Assembly (NCBI RefSeq): GCF_000242455.2
Contig: NC_019892.1
Coordinates: 5,156,744-5,220,743 of the forward strand
Length of the DNA: 64,000 nt
Direction of reading: 5' to 3'
DNA from: Singulisphaera acidiphila DSM 18658
GTDB lineage: Bacteria > Planctomycetota > Planctomycetia > Isosphaerales > Isosphaeraceae
The notes under the pieces are model-generated. The model had not been told where the DNA came from. It did not search any database and was given only the letters and a program-made list of their open reading frames with translations. Both the position numbers and the translations under genes were made by a program. Shown here one piece after another: positions 51,732 through 61,098 of the stretch (position 1 is its first letter; each line of letters starts with the position of its first letter).

Positions 51732-53045
51732 TCAGACGCTCCAGGATCGGTAATCGCCCAACGTCTGCGCGGCCCACGCCGGCAGGTTCTGGGTCGCGTC
51801 GCGGGCCGACCAGGACCAACTCTCGGAGTCGCTCCCACCACTCATGGAAGTGACCTGATCGTTAAGGTTCAACCGCGCATACATCCCCTTGACCACCTCC
51901 GCACAGACCTGCTGCAAGTTCTCGGGGATCGTCGCCCAGCCGGCCTGGTAGGTGACCTGGTACTGGCCCCAGCCCCAGAAATCGCCGGAGCCGTCAAGGG
52001 AGTCGCCCCAGACGTCGCCGAAGGGGCCGAAACCATTGCCGGAAGTCCCCCCGTAGCACCGCATGATCCCGCTCGCCCGGTCGATGTCGTACGAGGTTGC
52101 GGGGGTCGTGAACAGGTCGAGGCAGGCCCCGTTGGCGAGTGCGTTCTTTGGCTCGCGGGCACCGACGAGGGAGGCGCTGGGGTGGAGCCGGTAACTCGAC
52201 TGGACCGTGGCGTTCCAGCCGTGGCCCAAGGCGTTGACGGCGTTCGCCAAGGCCTGGATCGTCAGGGACGAGGCGAAGGGCAAGGTGGTCGTCGTGGTGA
52301 CGCCGGAGGCTGTCCTGCTCAGGATCAGGCCGGTGTAGGTGAGGTCGAAATATTCGACGTCGCCGGTCATCGCGAACGAGACGGACGCGAACTGGTTGGT
52401 TGATGTGTGGTGGTTCTTGATCGTGAGGACGGTGGACCGATTCGTCAGCACGCTCAGCACCGCCTGAACCGGGAAGGCGGAGAGCTTGGCCGAGGCGGGT
52501 TCGCCCCGATCTTGACGTCTGCCCTCGGGGGTGAGGATGTCGGTGTATGTCGTCAGCGCGAACTGGCGTGAGCAATAGCGAATGATCTCGCGGGAGGCGG
52601 CCGTGATGAGCGTGGGCTGGATGGCGGCCTGGGCGGCGGTCAGGGTGACGCCGCCGGCGGCAAGCACCTGGGCGGCGTACTCGGCGGTGATCAGGTCGAC
52701 CGCGCTCGGGTTCGCGACGGGGGCGGTGGTGAACGCCGACCCATTCCAGTAGGTGGGGGCCGCGCTGAAACTGATGACCGGGTCGGTCGACGCGGGGCTC
52801 GCGCCGACCTGCTTGAAGAGGTTCCAGGTGTAGTAGCCGGCGGCGGACGAGGCGGGAAACGGACAAACATAGGTTCCACTGCCGGGGGGTGTCTCGGGGG
52901 TTGGGGTGGCGTAGGCCGCCCAATCGCCCGAGGAAGCGGGGGCGTAAGCCGACCCGTTCCAGATCAGGCCGGCCTGGTTCGTGATCCTGGTGTAGGCGGA
53001 CCAACCTGTCGGCAGGTTGGTCGCCCTGATCGTGGTGTCAGCCAA
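51732..53045 (-). CDS. Phage head-tail connector-like protein with N-terminal beta extension
   Basis: This 437-residue protein starts at TTG with AGGAGAAG just upstream, which decides the start (MADTTIRATNLPTGWS). An N-terminal beta domain (about 1-120) of unclear role is followed by an all-helical start to the gp6-like connector pattern (LITAEYAAQVLAAGG, IQPTLITAASREIIRYCSRQF, PEGRRQDRGEPASAKLSAFPVQAVLSVL). The rest is beta-rich and ends in EVVKGMYARLNLNDQVTS. Such proteins close the head and join it to the tail. The N-terminal domain is an addition relative to simple gp6 proteins. Confidence 0.68.
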   Translation of the reverse strand: MADTTIRATNLPTGWSAYTRITNQAGLIWNGSAYAPASSGDWAAYATPTPETPPGSGTYVCPFPASSAAGYYTWNLFKQVGASPASTDPVISFSAAPTYWNGSAFTTAPVANPSAVDLITAEYAAQVLAAGGVTLTAAQAAIQPTLITAASREIIRYCSRQFALTTYTDILTPEGRRQDRGEPASAKLSAFPVQAVLSVLTNRSTVLTIKNHHTSTNQFASVSFAMTGDVEYFDLTYTGLILSRTASGVTTTTTLPFASSLTIQALANAVNALGHGWNATVQSSYRLHPSASLVGAREPKNALANGACLDLFTTPATSYDIDRASGIMRCYGGTSGNGFGPFGDVWGDSLDGSGDFWGWGQYQVTYQAGWATIPENLQQVCAEVVKGMYARLNLNDQVTSMSGGSDSESWSWSARDATQNLPAWAAQTLGDYRSWSV

Positions 53046-53160
53046 CGGCTTCTCCTACAGCGGATTACTTGCGAGTCACGCACGGAAATCATGGGGCAGG
53101 AGCAGGTCCTCTCAAGCCCGGACGGCCCTCCATCGGACTCGAAGACTCGGAAGCCATTTG

Positions 53161-53487
53161 GGGTGGCCCGGACAACTTGTTGTCCGTGGTCGCGCAGCGA
53201 CAAGAGGCGTTGCCCGGGCTGAGAGTCTGTCCCAGAAGGCGAATCCTATCGGTATTTTTCGATAATCTTTCGGGTGCCACGGGTTCCGTACTCGGACCCC
53301 GTGCGGGAATTCCTTGGCTGGGGCGCACGGGGTCCGAGTACGGAACCCGTGGCACCCCAGCGTCCTTCCTTTTCCCGGTGAAGCCCGACCTTCCGAGACA
53401 GACACTGAGGCCGTCTGCTTGGCGACGGGGCATTTCGAGAACCTCTTGTGGCTTCGCCACCCGGACAACAAGTTGTCCGGGCCACCC
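53161..53487. repeat. Nested 327-bp palindrome (two inverted-repeat pairs)
   Basis: The outer pair, 26 bp and identical (53161-53186 and 53462-53487), is GGGTGGCCCGGACAACTTG.. and each arm itself contains a palindrome CGGACAACTTGTTGTCCG. The inner pair, 33 bp and identical (53272-53304 and 53325-53357), is GGGTGCCACGGGTTCCGTAC.., related to 8921-9001. Sequence between the pairs also shows degenerate inverse similarity (AGACAGACACTGAG versus CAGACTCTCAG inverted). It is non-coding and lies between the beta-helix and connector-like genes. Confidence 0.9.
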
Positions 53488-53570
53488 ACCGATGATCCTC
53501 TTGCTTGTGTGCTATACGAACGGAAAATGCTGTATTCCGCTCCGTACGCCTTTGAATTAGGAAGTCAGGA

Positions 53571-55889
53571 TTAAATCACTTGATAATTAGTTCCCACGTA
53601 GTTCCCCGAGATCGAGGCCACGGGGTTGGTGTAGTTCGATCCGCCGCTGTTGACCGCGACCGACGCGATCGCGGTGCCGGACATCGTCGCGGTGAAGGAC
53701 GCCCCGGTGCCGGTGGTGTCGCTCGCGTAGACGTTCGGCCTGACGCTGTACGACCCGCCGGAGACCACGGTCACCCCTGTAATCACGCCGCTGGAGCGGG
53801 TGAAGGTCAGGACGGCCGGCGTCGTCACGATCCCGGTGTCGTTGCGCATCGTGGTTGTTGCGGTCAACACGTTGTTGGCGATGACCGCTTGCCCTTCGCC
53901 GGTGCGGATCCCGTTCTGCGAGGTCCCCCGGATCTCGTTGCCCTGGACGTTCGGACCCGAGGTATACGTGTTCATGTTCGTGTTGAGGTAGATGCCGACG
54001 ACGCCCCCGTTGGTGTTGTCGAGGCTGAGCTTGTTCCCCGTGATGCCTGCCGGGCCGTAGGCCAGGATGCCGATGTAGCCGTTGATGACGGTCGCGTCGT
54101 TCGAGAGGATGTTGTCGGTCACGACGCAATTCTTCGCGCCTGCGATCACCACCGACTGGGTGTACTGGTTTGTGATGACGTTTCCACTGATCCGCAGGTT
54201 CTCGGTCAGGCTGTCACCGCCGTACACCCCGTAGCGGTTCCCCAATAACGTGTTATTGGCAATGTTGATGTGTTTGGATCGACTGAACCTCACATGAAAC
54301 GTCGGACCCGCACCTGCCCCGGTCGGACCCTTGAAGATGTTGCCGGTGATCGACACGTATCTCGCGTTGTTGAGGTCGACCCCGACCACGTTGTCTTCGA
54401 GGAGATTATCGCTGATCAAAACCTGGGACGGGAAAACCGTGGTATTGTTCTGCGTGTGGGACACGATAATGCCGATGGGGCATTGATAGATCCGGTTGCC
54501 CACGATCGAGACGTTTTTCGGGGCACGATCGGTCGTCCCGCACTTGAGCGAAATGCCGTTTTCCCAGCAGTTCACGATGGTGTTACCCATCAAGGTCACT
54601 TCGGAATTCGTCGTGTCCTTGATCGCGCCGAAGCCGTTCAAGCAGTCTTCGACATAGTTTCCGATGCACGTTACATGGGAGATCTCGTTGGACCAGGCGA
54701 TCCCGGCGCGGTAGCCGTGGCCGACCGATTGATCCTGGTTACCGTGGACGACGACCACGTCGAGCACCGTGATATTCATCACGCCCGAGAAGTGGATCCC
54801 GTTGCCGTTGATGTCGTGGATCCAACTGTCCAGGCACGAATTGTAGTTGCCAAAGGCGATGATGCCCTCGCCGGGCGACTCGTAGAGCTCGCACCCCTGG
54901 ACCATGTAGCGGTCGCCCGTGAGCGACATCTCGGCCACGCATTGCCACGGGTAGAAGGTCCAGCCCGCGCGGCTGCCGTCCATAATCAGGTCGTAGATCC
55001 GCGTCCCGCCGCCGGTGGAGGCGATCCCGTTCCAGACGGTATAGACCGCCGCGCCGGAACTGAACCCGACGGTGAAGTTCCCCTGGACCGTCAGGGTGTT
55101 CCCACTGATCGAGAGGATTCTATGACTGCGCGGGTCATAGTTCGGCTCGGGCCAGGGGGGGACGACGACCCCGCCGACGCCCGCCACGGTGTTGATCGTG
55201 GGCTTGGGTGAGCTGACGTAGCCGCTCCCCTGGGTGCTGATCACGATCCCTGTAATGGCGCCGCCGCTTGCGGTGATGTACCCGGTGGCGGGCACACCGC
55301 CGGGGGCGAGGCCGCCGGTGAACGTGACCGTTTCGCCATTGACGTAGCCGGTGCCGGGCGAGGCGACGCGCCCCCCGATCGTGGGCAGCGGGACGCCGGT
55401 GGCCACCGTCACGTAGTGGCCGACTCTGAGGCCGTTCCGCGCGGTGACGGTGATCGTATTCGCCCCGATCGCCACCGGTGCGCTGGTGGTGGTGACGATC
55501 TGAGGAGCACGCTTGATGATCGATCGATCCCCTCGGATCACGACCCGTTCGGGGACGGTGATCGGGCCGGAGATGAGGTAGGTGTCGCGCGGTAAGAGGA
55601 CCGTGCCACCGGGTCCGGCCGCATCCACGGCGGCCTGGATCGCGGCCGTGTCGTCCGCCGCGCCGCCGCCGCGTGCTCCATAAGCCTTGCAGTTATAAAC
55701 CTGCCCGCCCGAGTCGCGCACGGTGAGCTGGCTGACGCCGTCGGCGGTGAACGTGCCGGTCGTCTCGTCCCAGGTGAATCGCGGGTCCGTCAGGGGGATC
55801 TGCGTGGGGCCTCGCGAGACGACAAACGTCCCCGGGGCGCTGCCGGCGAGGGCGAGGTCGGACTTGGAGATGTTGGTGGAATCAGCCAT
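53571..55889 (-). CDS. Right-handed beta-helix protein, tailspike-like
   Basis: This 772-residue protein has an N-terminal ~60-residue capsid/tail-attachment-like stretch. The pectate-lyase-superfamily motif follows (VYNCKAYGARGGGAADDTAAIQAAVDAAGPGGTVLLPRDTYLISGPITVPERVVIRGD). Then come rungs of a right-handed parallel beta-helix with repeats of N-I/V-S/T-N-T-L (VSIVGNRIYQCPIGIIVSH, VSITGNIFKG, INIANNTLLGN). Phage spikes with this fold bind or cut surface glycans. The C-terminal ~100 residues form a Gly/Val-rich beta domain with repeats. It lies among head-tail genes and its transcription start is GAGGATAT-ATG. It may also be an appended exported depolymerase. Confidence 0.78.
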   Translation of the reverse strand: MADSTNISKSDLALAGSAPGTFVVSRGPTQIPLTDPRFTWDETTGTFTADGVSQLTVRDSGGQVYNCKAYGARGGGAADDTAAIQAAVDAAGPGGTVLLPRDTYLISGPITVPERVVIRGDRSIIKRAPQIVTTTSAPVAIGANTITVTARNGLRVGHYVTVATGVPLPTIGGRVASPGTGYVNGETVTFTGGLAPGGVPATGYITASGGAITGIVISTQGSGYVSSPKPTINTVAGVGGVVVPPWPEPNYDPRSHRILSISGNTLTVQGNFTVGFSSGAAVYTVWNGIASTGGGTRIYDLIMDGSRAGWTFYPWQCVAEMSLTGDRYMVQGCELYESPGEGIIAFGNYNSCLDSWIHDINGNGIHFSGVMNITVLDVVVVHGNQDQSVGHGYRAGIAWSNEISHVTCIGNYVEDCLNGFGAIKDTTNSEVTLMGNTIVNCWENGISLKCGTTDRAPKNVSIVGNRIYQCPIGIIVSHTQNNTTVFPSQVLISDNLLEDNVVGVDLNNARYVSITGNIFKGPTGAGAGPTFHVRFSRSKHINIANNTLLGNRYGVYGGDSLTENLRISGNVITNQYTQSVVIAGAKNCVVTDNILSNDATVINGYIGILAYGPAGITGNKLSLDNTNGGVVGIYLNTNMNTYTSGPNVQGNEIRGTSQNGIRTGEGQAVIANNVLTATTTMRNDTGIVTTPAVLTFTRSSGVITGVTVVSGGSYSVRPNVYASDTTGTGASFTATMSGTAIASVAVNSGGSNYTNPVASISGNYVGTNYQVI

Positions 55890-55937
55890 GATGGGGATAT
55901 CCTCAGTAATAAGATGGTGTGCAATCCCTATTCCACA

Positions 55938-56045
55938 CCCTGGGACCGCTGGCGACCCGACCGCTCTTAGAATTAATTTTCATTTATTGGAAATCGGAAT
56001 TAATAAAATGGAAGAGCGGGCGGGGCGCTCGCGGTCTTAGGGGGG
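55938..56045. repeat. Palindromic repeat of the CCCTGGGACCG family, long version
   Basis: CCCTGGGACCGCTGGCGACCC.. CGCTCTTAG on the left is mirrored by GAAGAGCGGGCGGGGCGCTCGCGGTCTTAGGGGGG on the right. Between them lies an AT-rich core with AATTAATTTT/TTAATAAAAT symmetry. It lies upstream of the beta-helix gene and may regulate transcription there. Confidence 0.72.
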
Positions 56046-56061
56046 AGGGCCTTGGTTTGGG

Positions 56062-56304
56062 TCAGGTGGGCGGTTGGCCGTCCCAGGCGTGCTCGAGGAC
56101 TTGTTTGTTGATGACTGCGAGTTCGTTGCGGATGGCGTTTTGCCGATGCTGGATGGCGTCGGCGCGGAAGACGTTGGTTTCCCACTCGGCTTGCAGCGTC
56201 CGCGCTTTGGCGGTGAGGCTGGCGATCGCTTCAGAGCGGTGCGGGGGGAGGGCAGGAGGGGGGCCGCCGCTGAGCTTGGGGGGCGGCTCTTTCTCTTTGG
56301 GCAC
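56062..56304 (-). CDS. Small phage head protein, unknown
   Basis: This 80-residue protein has a Pro/Lys N-terminus (MPKEKEPPPKLSGGPPPALPP). A coiled-coil helix follows (EAIASLTAKARTLQAEWETNVF, ADAIQHRQNAIRNELAVINKQV). Its position between the major capsid block and the beta-helix gene fits a small head or completion protein. The function is unknown. Confidence 0.6.
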   Translation of the reverse strand: MPKEKEPPPKLSGGPPPALPPHRSEAIASLTAKARTLQAEWETNVFRADAIQHRQNAIRNELAVINKQVLEHAWDGQPPT

Positions 56305-56367
56305 CGGCGAATCTCCGGGAAAAAGAAGGGGGAGGCCGCGCCGGCTTGCACCGGCGCGTTCGGTGGG

Positions 56368-56832
56368 TCATCGCCAGAGGGAGACGACCTGGGCGACCTT
56401 GGGATCGCCGCTGCCCGCCGCCGGCTCGACGCGGGTCAGTTCGCCCAGCACGACGACGGCCGAGTTGGCGGCGGCCGTGCCGGGGAGTAAACTCCCTTTG
56501 ATGTACTGATAGTTGAGGCCGAGGGCGCTGATCTTCTCGGCCGTGACCGTGACGAGCGCGTACTTGTTGTCGTCGGTCGCCTTCACGAACTGGGTGATGG
56601 CCGAGTTCGGGATCGCTGTGTAGGTGCCGCCCACCCCGGCGGCCGTCGCGCCTTTGACCTGGAAGTCGAGCGTGCCCGACGCTCCCAAGGTCCCCGTGTC
56701 GATGATGAACATGACCTGCCGGAACTTGCTGAGGTCGATCGCGGCCGTCAACTTCTCAGAGGCGGATTGGCTGGCAGAGTGGATGCCGTCCGCCGCGACG
56801 ACCACCGTTTCGTTGAAGAGTTGCGTGTACAT
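56368..56832 (-). CDS. Phage head decoration-like protein, unknown
   Basis: This 154-residue beta-rich protein (FNETVVVAADGIHSASQSASEKL, GASGTLDFQVKGATAAGVGGTYTA, KYALVTVTAEKISALGLNYQYIKGSLLPGTAAANSAVVV) lies immediately downstream of the capsid gene, where decoration or head-stabilising proteins are encoded. GGGAGAG precedes the ATG. The role rests on position and composition only. Confidence 0.6.
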   Translation of the reverse strand: MYTQLFNETVVVAADGIHSASQSASEKLTAAIDLSKFRQVMFIIDTGTLGASGTLDFQVKGATAAGVGGTYTAIPNSAITQFVKATDDNKYALVTVTAEKISALGLNYQYIKGSLLPGTAAANSAVVVLGELTRVEPAAGSGDPKVAQVVSLWR

Positions 56833-56940
56833 CGAGAAAGGCTCTCCCAGGTGGGATCAATGTGATAAGAGATGAAGGAAAGATCGAGGCGAACGGCAAT
56901 CACCGTTCGCCCCAAAAAAAAAGGGCGAGTGGTCAGGTCG

Positions 56941-58305
56941 TCAGGAGGTGGCCGAGCTCAGGATCACGAACGGCGAGGTCTTGGTCGTGCCGTCCTGCTG
57001 GGTGAACGGGGCGTCGATCTGGGCCTGGCCGTCGACCCGCTCGATGATCCGGTAGGTGATCTGGTTGGTGTTGAACGCATACTGATCCGAGGCCGCGATC
57101 TCGAGTGAGCCGGTGTCGGCCGTGATGTACTTGGAGAAGTCGGCCAGGAGGACGTCGCCGGTCGTCCCGAGCGGGGGGAGCTTCTCGGTGAAGAGGACGG
57201 GGCGGCCGAAGAGGAGGAGCTGGCCCATCGCCAGCTTGGCCTCGTTGTAGCCGGTGCCGACGTTCGGGATATACGTCACCCGGCCGCTGGCGTCGACCAG
57301 TTGGACGAGCTGGCTGAACAGGTTGTTGGTCATCACCCAGACCGAATTCGGGCGCGACTGCGGGGTCATCGCCCCCATGACGTTGGCGGCGTCGGCGAGC
57401 TTGAACTGGTTGGCCGTTGCCCGGGTGGGGTAGGTGATCGTTGCGGGGGACTGGAGGACCCCCTTGGGCTTGGCCACGCCGTCCCCTTGAAGGAAGGCGA
57501 AGTCTTCGGCGTAGGCAATCGCCCCTGAGAAGAGCGATTTGAGCTCGGCGTCGAGCGAGATGAACGAGTCGGAGAGGAGGAACCGGCTGATCTTGGTGAG
57601 CCCTTGAAGCTCGTTGGTGACGATGTGAACCTGCTTGAATGCCGGTTCGGTCGGCGTGCCGGGCTGGGCCTCGCCGGTCCAGGTCATCTTGACGCCGCCG
57701 TAGTAGGCCGACTGAGGCGCTCCTTGCGTCCCCGACGGGACGAAGGTCTGGTTGAGCATCGGATAATAAGCTTCGCGCGCCGGCAGCTTCTTGTTGTTCG
57801 AGAAGGGCCGGACGATCGACTCTTCCTGCGCGAGCTGGAGTAGCTCCTGACCGTAGTCGGGGGCCACCGTGTAGCCGCCCGTCGCCCCCGAACCTTCCGC
57901 CATGTCCTTCTTGTCGAACACGCGGAACGACGAGCCGTAGACCTTTTCGAGATGCTCCTGCGCCTCGCGCTGACGCCCTGGGTACGTGTTCTGGCACTGG
58001 GCGATCGTGATCCACTTGACCTGGTCGGCCAGGCATTTTCGACGGTCGGCCTCGGACTCGCCGGGGTCGATCCGGCCGGTCCCCTTGAGGGGGTTGTACC
58101 CCTTGGTCGTGACCTCGGCCGCGCCTGCCGCGAAGCCTTCCGCCACGGCGGTCTTGATCGTATCCGCCAGGCTCGCGATCGGGTCGGCGCTGGCCGCTTT
58201 CTCGGCGATGCCGAAGGCGATCAGCTTGGTGGCGTCCTCGTCCTTGATGGAGACAATCGCGCCCTTCTGCTGCTCGTCGTAGTTCTTCAGAAGCTTGATA
58301 CGCAT
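56941..58305 (-). CDS. Phage major capsid protein (HK97 fold)
   Basis: This 454-residue capsid protein has an N-terminal region about 1-120 that is helical and would be the delta/scaffold domain removed by the protease (ADPIASLADTIKTAVAEGF). The HK97-type body follows (GATGGYTVAPDYGQELLQLAQEESIVRPF, KLPAREAYYPMLNQTFVP, GEAQPGTPTEPAFKQVHIVTNELQGLTKISRFLLSDS, FAFLQGDGVAKPKGVLQSPAT, GNTGYNEA-type, ADFSKYITADTGSLEIAAS). The ATG at 58305 is chosen over a GTG-extended frame to 58353. The protease is immediately upstream in the operon, the standard order. Confidence 0.93.
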   Translation of the reverse strand: MRIKLLKNYDEQQKGAIVSIKDEDATKLIAFGIAEKAASADPIASLADTIKTAVAEGFAAGAAEVTTKGYNPLKGTGRIDPGESEADRRKCLADQVKWITIAQCQNTYPGRQREAQEHLEKVYGSSFRVFDKKDMAEGSGATGGYTVAPDYGQELLQLAQEESIVRPFSNNKKLPAREAYYPMLNQTFVPSGTQGAPQSAYYGGVKMTWTGEAQPGTPTEPAFKQVHIVTNELQGLTKISRFLLSDSFISLDAELKSLFSGAIAYAEDFAFLQGDGVAKPKGVLQSPATITYPTRATANQFKLADAANVMGAMTPQSRPNSVWVMTNNLFSQLVQLVDASGRVTYIPNVGTGYNEAKLAMGQLLLFGRPVLFTEKLPPLGTTGDVLLADFSKYITADTGSLEIAASDQYAFNTNQITYRIIERVDGQAQIDAPFTQQDGTTKTSPFVILSSATS

Positions 58306-58464
58306 GGGGAATTCTTTACCCTTTGTGGTTTTGAAGTCAGTGGGAAAGACCACGCTGGGTCCGGAGAGCTCCGCGCGAACCGCGATCGCCCACCTCGCGG
58401 GTGGTTCGATGGGTTTGTCGGTCTTCTCAGACGGAGGAGTGGTTTGGGGAGAGGGAGAGTGGGG

Positions 58465-59826
58465 TCAGACGACCCCGGTGATTCGTTCGGCCTCTTCGCG
58501 GACCAGCTTGCGGAGGCCGTCGGGACTGAGCATCGCGTTGAGCTTGGCGACCATCTCGGCCCGGATCTCCTGGTCGGACTGGACGACCAAGGGGGGGAGC
58601 GGCTCGATGGTGCTCTCGGTTTCCCAGGCGGCCCGCTTGCCCTGCGCTGGGGTTTTGAACGGCTGGTTCAGCTTGGTCAGGTGGGTGAGCTTGGCCGCGA
58701 CGTGATGCGCGGTCGGGGCGTGGCCGTCCCCCATCACCTTGTAGCACTTGATGCAGGCGGCGGGGTCTTCCTTCGACCCGATCACGTCCTCGGCGGCGTG
58801 GGGCACGTGCCCCTTGGTGTGAAAGCTTTCGATTCGCCCGAAGCCGTTGTAGTGCGGCGCCTTCACCCGGACATGGTCGTATTGCCTGAGCGGGCCGATC
58901 GCCTTGGGTTCGGGGGCGTCGTCGTCTTCGTCTTCTTCGAGCTCGTCGTCTTCGTCGAACTCGTCTTCTTCGAGCTCGCCTTCATCTTCTTCAAGCTCGT
59001 CGTCTTCGTTGAACTCGTCTTCATCTTCTTCGAGCTCGTCGTCTTCGTCGAACTCGTCTTCGTCTTCTTCGAGCTCGTCTTCTTCGAGTGCTTCGTCTTC
59101 TTCGAGCTCGTCGTCGTCCTCAGCCTTGGCTCTGATCCGTTGCCGGCATTTCTCGCAGTCGTCGTTGTCGCCGTCGCAGGAGCACTTGGTTTTGGCGTCC
59201 TCGATGGGTTCGGTTTCCATGGGGTCCTCGGGGACTTTCAGATTGAAGACGGGGCGATGCACCCCCTTGTTAACAGCGACGACCAATGCTTGTGCATTCA
59301 TAGGGAGGCTGCACACGCTGTACTCGAGCAGAACGCAGCGGCGAATGACGCGCTCGGCCCCTTTCCAGTCCGGGCGGCGGAGGAGTTCCTCTCGGGTTGG
59401 CGGCCCCCACTCGCCGGGCTGGAAGTTGTCCGGGGGGCGGAAGCCGATCGAGATTCCGCGCAGGCTTCGGCTCTTGATCTTCCGCCAGACCGTCTCCGTC
59501 TCGGGGTCGTCGTCGAAGACGGTCTTGGCGTAGAGCCCGTTGAACTCGCGCGATTGCTTGGCCTTGATCCACTCGCAGCGTCCCAGCGGCCAGCGCCCGA
59601 AGTCGTGGAAGGCGAGGACGCACGGGTTGCCGTCCTCGGGCGTCTTGCCCAGGAAGAAGGTCTTGTAGTCGATCCCGGCCGACACCACGACGTCGCGCTC
59701 ATGGTCGACGCAGTCGGTCGAGATCCAGGCGACCATCGACCGCTCGCCGGGCGTGAAATGGTGCTCGACCGGGTCGAACACCTTCCGGGTGAGCGTGAAC
59801 CCATTCTCATTGTTCGTCATGGGCAT
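58465..59826 (-). CDS. Caudovirus prohead protease with acidic insert
   Basis: This 453-residue protein has the serine protease core: catalytic His74 in VLAFHDFGRWPLGRCE and Ser126 in RGISIGFRPPDNFQ (herpes-type assemblin fold). After about residue 200 comes a Cys pair (CSCDGDNDDCEKC) and an Asp/Glu-rich region of about 80 residues (about 235-312). That region is encoded by near-perfect tandem DNA repeats (CTTCTTCGAGCTCGTC/GAACTCGTCTTCGTC). The C-terminus includes a HVRV-KAPHYNGFGRIESFHTKG segment reminiscent of scaffold tails. It matures the capsid by cleaving delta domains. The acidic insert may serve as a scaffold. The gene lies directly before the capsid gene. Confidence 0.9.
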   Translation of the reverse strand: MPMTNNENGFTLTRKVFDPVEHHFTPGERSMVAWISTDCVDHERDVVVSAGIDYKTFFLGKTPEDGNPCVLAFHDFGRWPLGRCEWIKAKQSREFNGLYAKTVFDDDPETETVWRKIKSRSLRGISIGFRPPDNFQPGEWGPPTREELLRRPDWKGAERVIRRCVLLEYSVCSLPMNAQALVVAVNKGVHRPVFNLKVPEDPMETEPIEDAKTKCSCDGDNDDCEKCRQRIRAKAEDDDELEEDEALEEDELEEDEDEFDEDDELEEDEDEFNEDDELEEDEGELEEDEFDEDDELEEDEDDDAPEPKAIGPLRQYDHVRVKAPHYNGFGRIESFHTKGHVPHAAEDVIGSKEDPAACIKCYKVMGDGHAPTAHHVAAKLTHLTKLNQPFKTPAQGKRAAWETESTIEPLPPLVVQSDQEIRAEMVAKLNAMLSPDGLRKLVREEAERITGVV

Positions 59827-59899
59827 ACGCCCTCAAGGTGGTTTTGTTTGGTTTTGTTTTGCTGGGGAGATGGTCGATTGTCATGTCACAGGACGGGCG

Positions 59900-60313
59900 T
59901 CATCTTGAACGGTTGGGCCGTCGCAAGCCTTTTTTAGGCGATGAACCTCGCCGGCGATGTCTGGTGGTGCTCGGCTTTGGCCTGGCGGATCCGCCGGCGG
60001 GTCCGACCTGCAATGTCCCCGTTCCCCCCTGCCAGAACTGCCCGATCGCATTGAGGGCCGGCATCAAATAAGGCTGGGCCTGCATGGTGGCCGTCCCCTG
60101 TTCGACGGCCACCGCATAGGGCACGTCTGCCTGGATCGTGAGGACTCGATCGCTCGCGCGATAGCTGGAGCTGATCGACGCCTGGAGCCTGCCGGACCGG
60201 ACCGGGGCGAGCTGTTGCGCCGTTTCGACGGCCAGCTTACCGCTGGCGTGCATCCGCTCGTCAATGGTGCGAAGGAGGCGGTCGATGCCCGCCTGGTCAT
60301 ACGCGAATGCCAT
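59900..60313 (-). CDS. HK97-gp10-like phage protein
   Basis: This 137-residue protein has the HK97 gp10/neck-type pattern (RLLRTIDERMHASGKLAVETAQQLAPVRSGRLQASIS, YAVAVEQGTATMQAQPYLMPALNAIGQFW). The C-terminus is Arg/Lys-rich (RPKPSTTRHRRRGSSPKKG). The ATG at 60313 is decided by family length. The frame extends into the repeat region without homology. It lies near the portal/protease genes and probably acts as a head-tail completion factor. Confidence 0.82.
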   Translation of the reverse strand: MAFAYDQAGIDRLLRTIDERMHASGKLAVETAQQLAPVRSGRLQASISSSYRASDRVLTIQADVPYAVAVEQGTATMQAQPYLMPALNAIGQFWQGGTGTLQVGPAGGSARPKPSTTRHRRRGSSPKKGLRRPNRSR

Positions 60314-60688
60314 CGTGTTTTTACCCGTTATGGGACGCGCCGGTGGGCATCCTGTGGTGCTCAACGGATTTTTTGCAGCCCCGAAGGGGCGACCGTTTCT
60401 AGCCAGGGGTGAAACCCTGGAAAATATTCCGATGCCCGAGTCGATTGTAGCCCCGAAGGGGCGACCGTTTTTAGCCAGGGGTGAAACCCCTTGAAATTCG
60501 TATGAGCTCAAATCAATATTCATTGCAGCCCCGAAGGGGCGACCGTTAAAGGCGTCGGGCTCACTCAGACGGTCGCCCCTTCGGGGCTGCGGAGATCTAA
60601 TCTGCTACGTCTCTTCCAGGGGTTTCACCCCTGGCTAAAAACGGTCGCCCCTTCGGGGCTGCAAACAGAGGGCGCTCTCTCCTCCCCT

Positions 60689-60723
60689 CCTGGGACCGTG
60701 GGCGGGTCGCCGGCAGTCCCAGG
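60689..60723. repeat. CCCTGGGAC-family hairpin within the cluster (first)
   Basis: CCTGGGACCGTGGGCGGGTC folds against GCCGGCAGTCCCAGG. It matches the family at 32519, 34894 and 55938. Confidence 0.65.
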
Positions 60724-61098
60724 GGTTGGTCCGCATTCGATCGAAACCCCTGGAGAACATTCCGATACCGGTGTCGATTGTAGCCCCGAAGGGGCGACCG
60801 TTTTTAGCCAGAGGTGAGATCACTGGGAATTAATATGAGTTCAAATCCGTATTCATTGTAGCCCCGAAGGGGCGACCGTTTTTAGCCAGGGGTGCAACCC
60901 CTGGAAACAGGATGAACTCAAATTAGTATGATTTGCAGCCCCGAAGGGGCGACCGTGAAATGCGTCAGGCTCACTCAGACGGTCGCCCCTTCGGGGCTGC
61001 GGAGAGCTAATCTGCTGCGTCTCTTCCAGGGGTTTCACCCCTGGCTAGAAACGGTCGCCCCTTCGGGGCTGCAAACAGAGGGCGCTCTCTCCTCCCCT

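Noticed and set aside
57952..59937. 661-codon plus-strand open frame
   Set aside because: It is antisense to the capsid and protease genes, which have clear catalytic and fold motifs on the minus strand.
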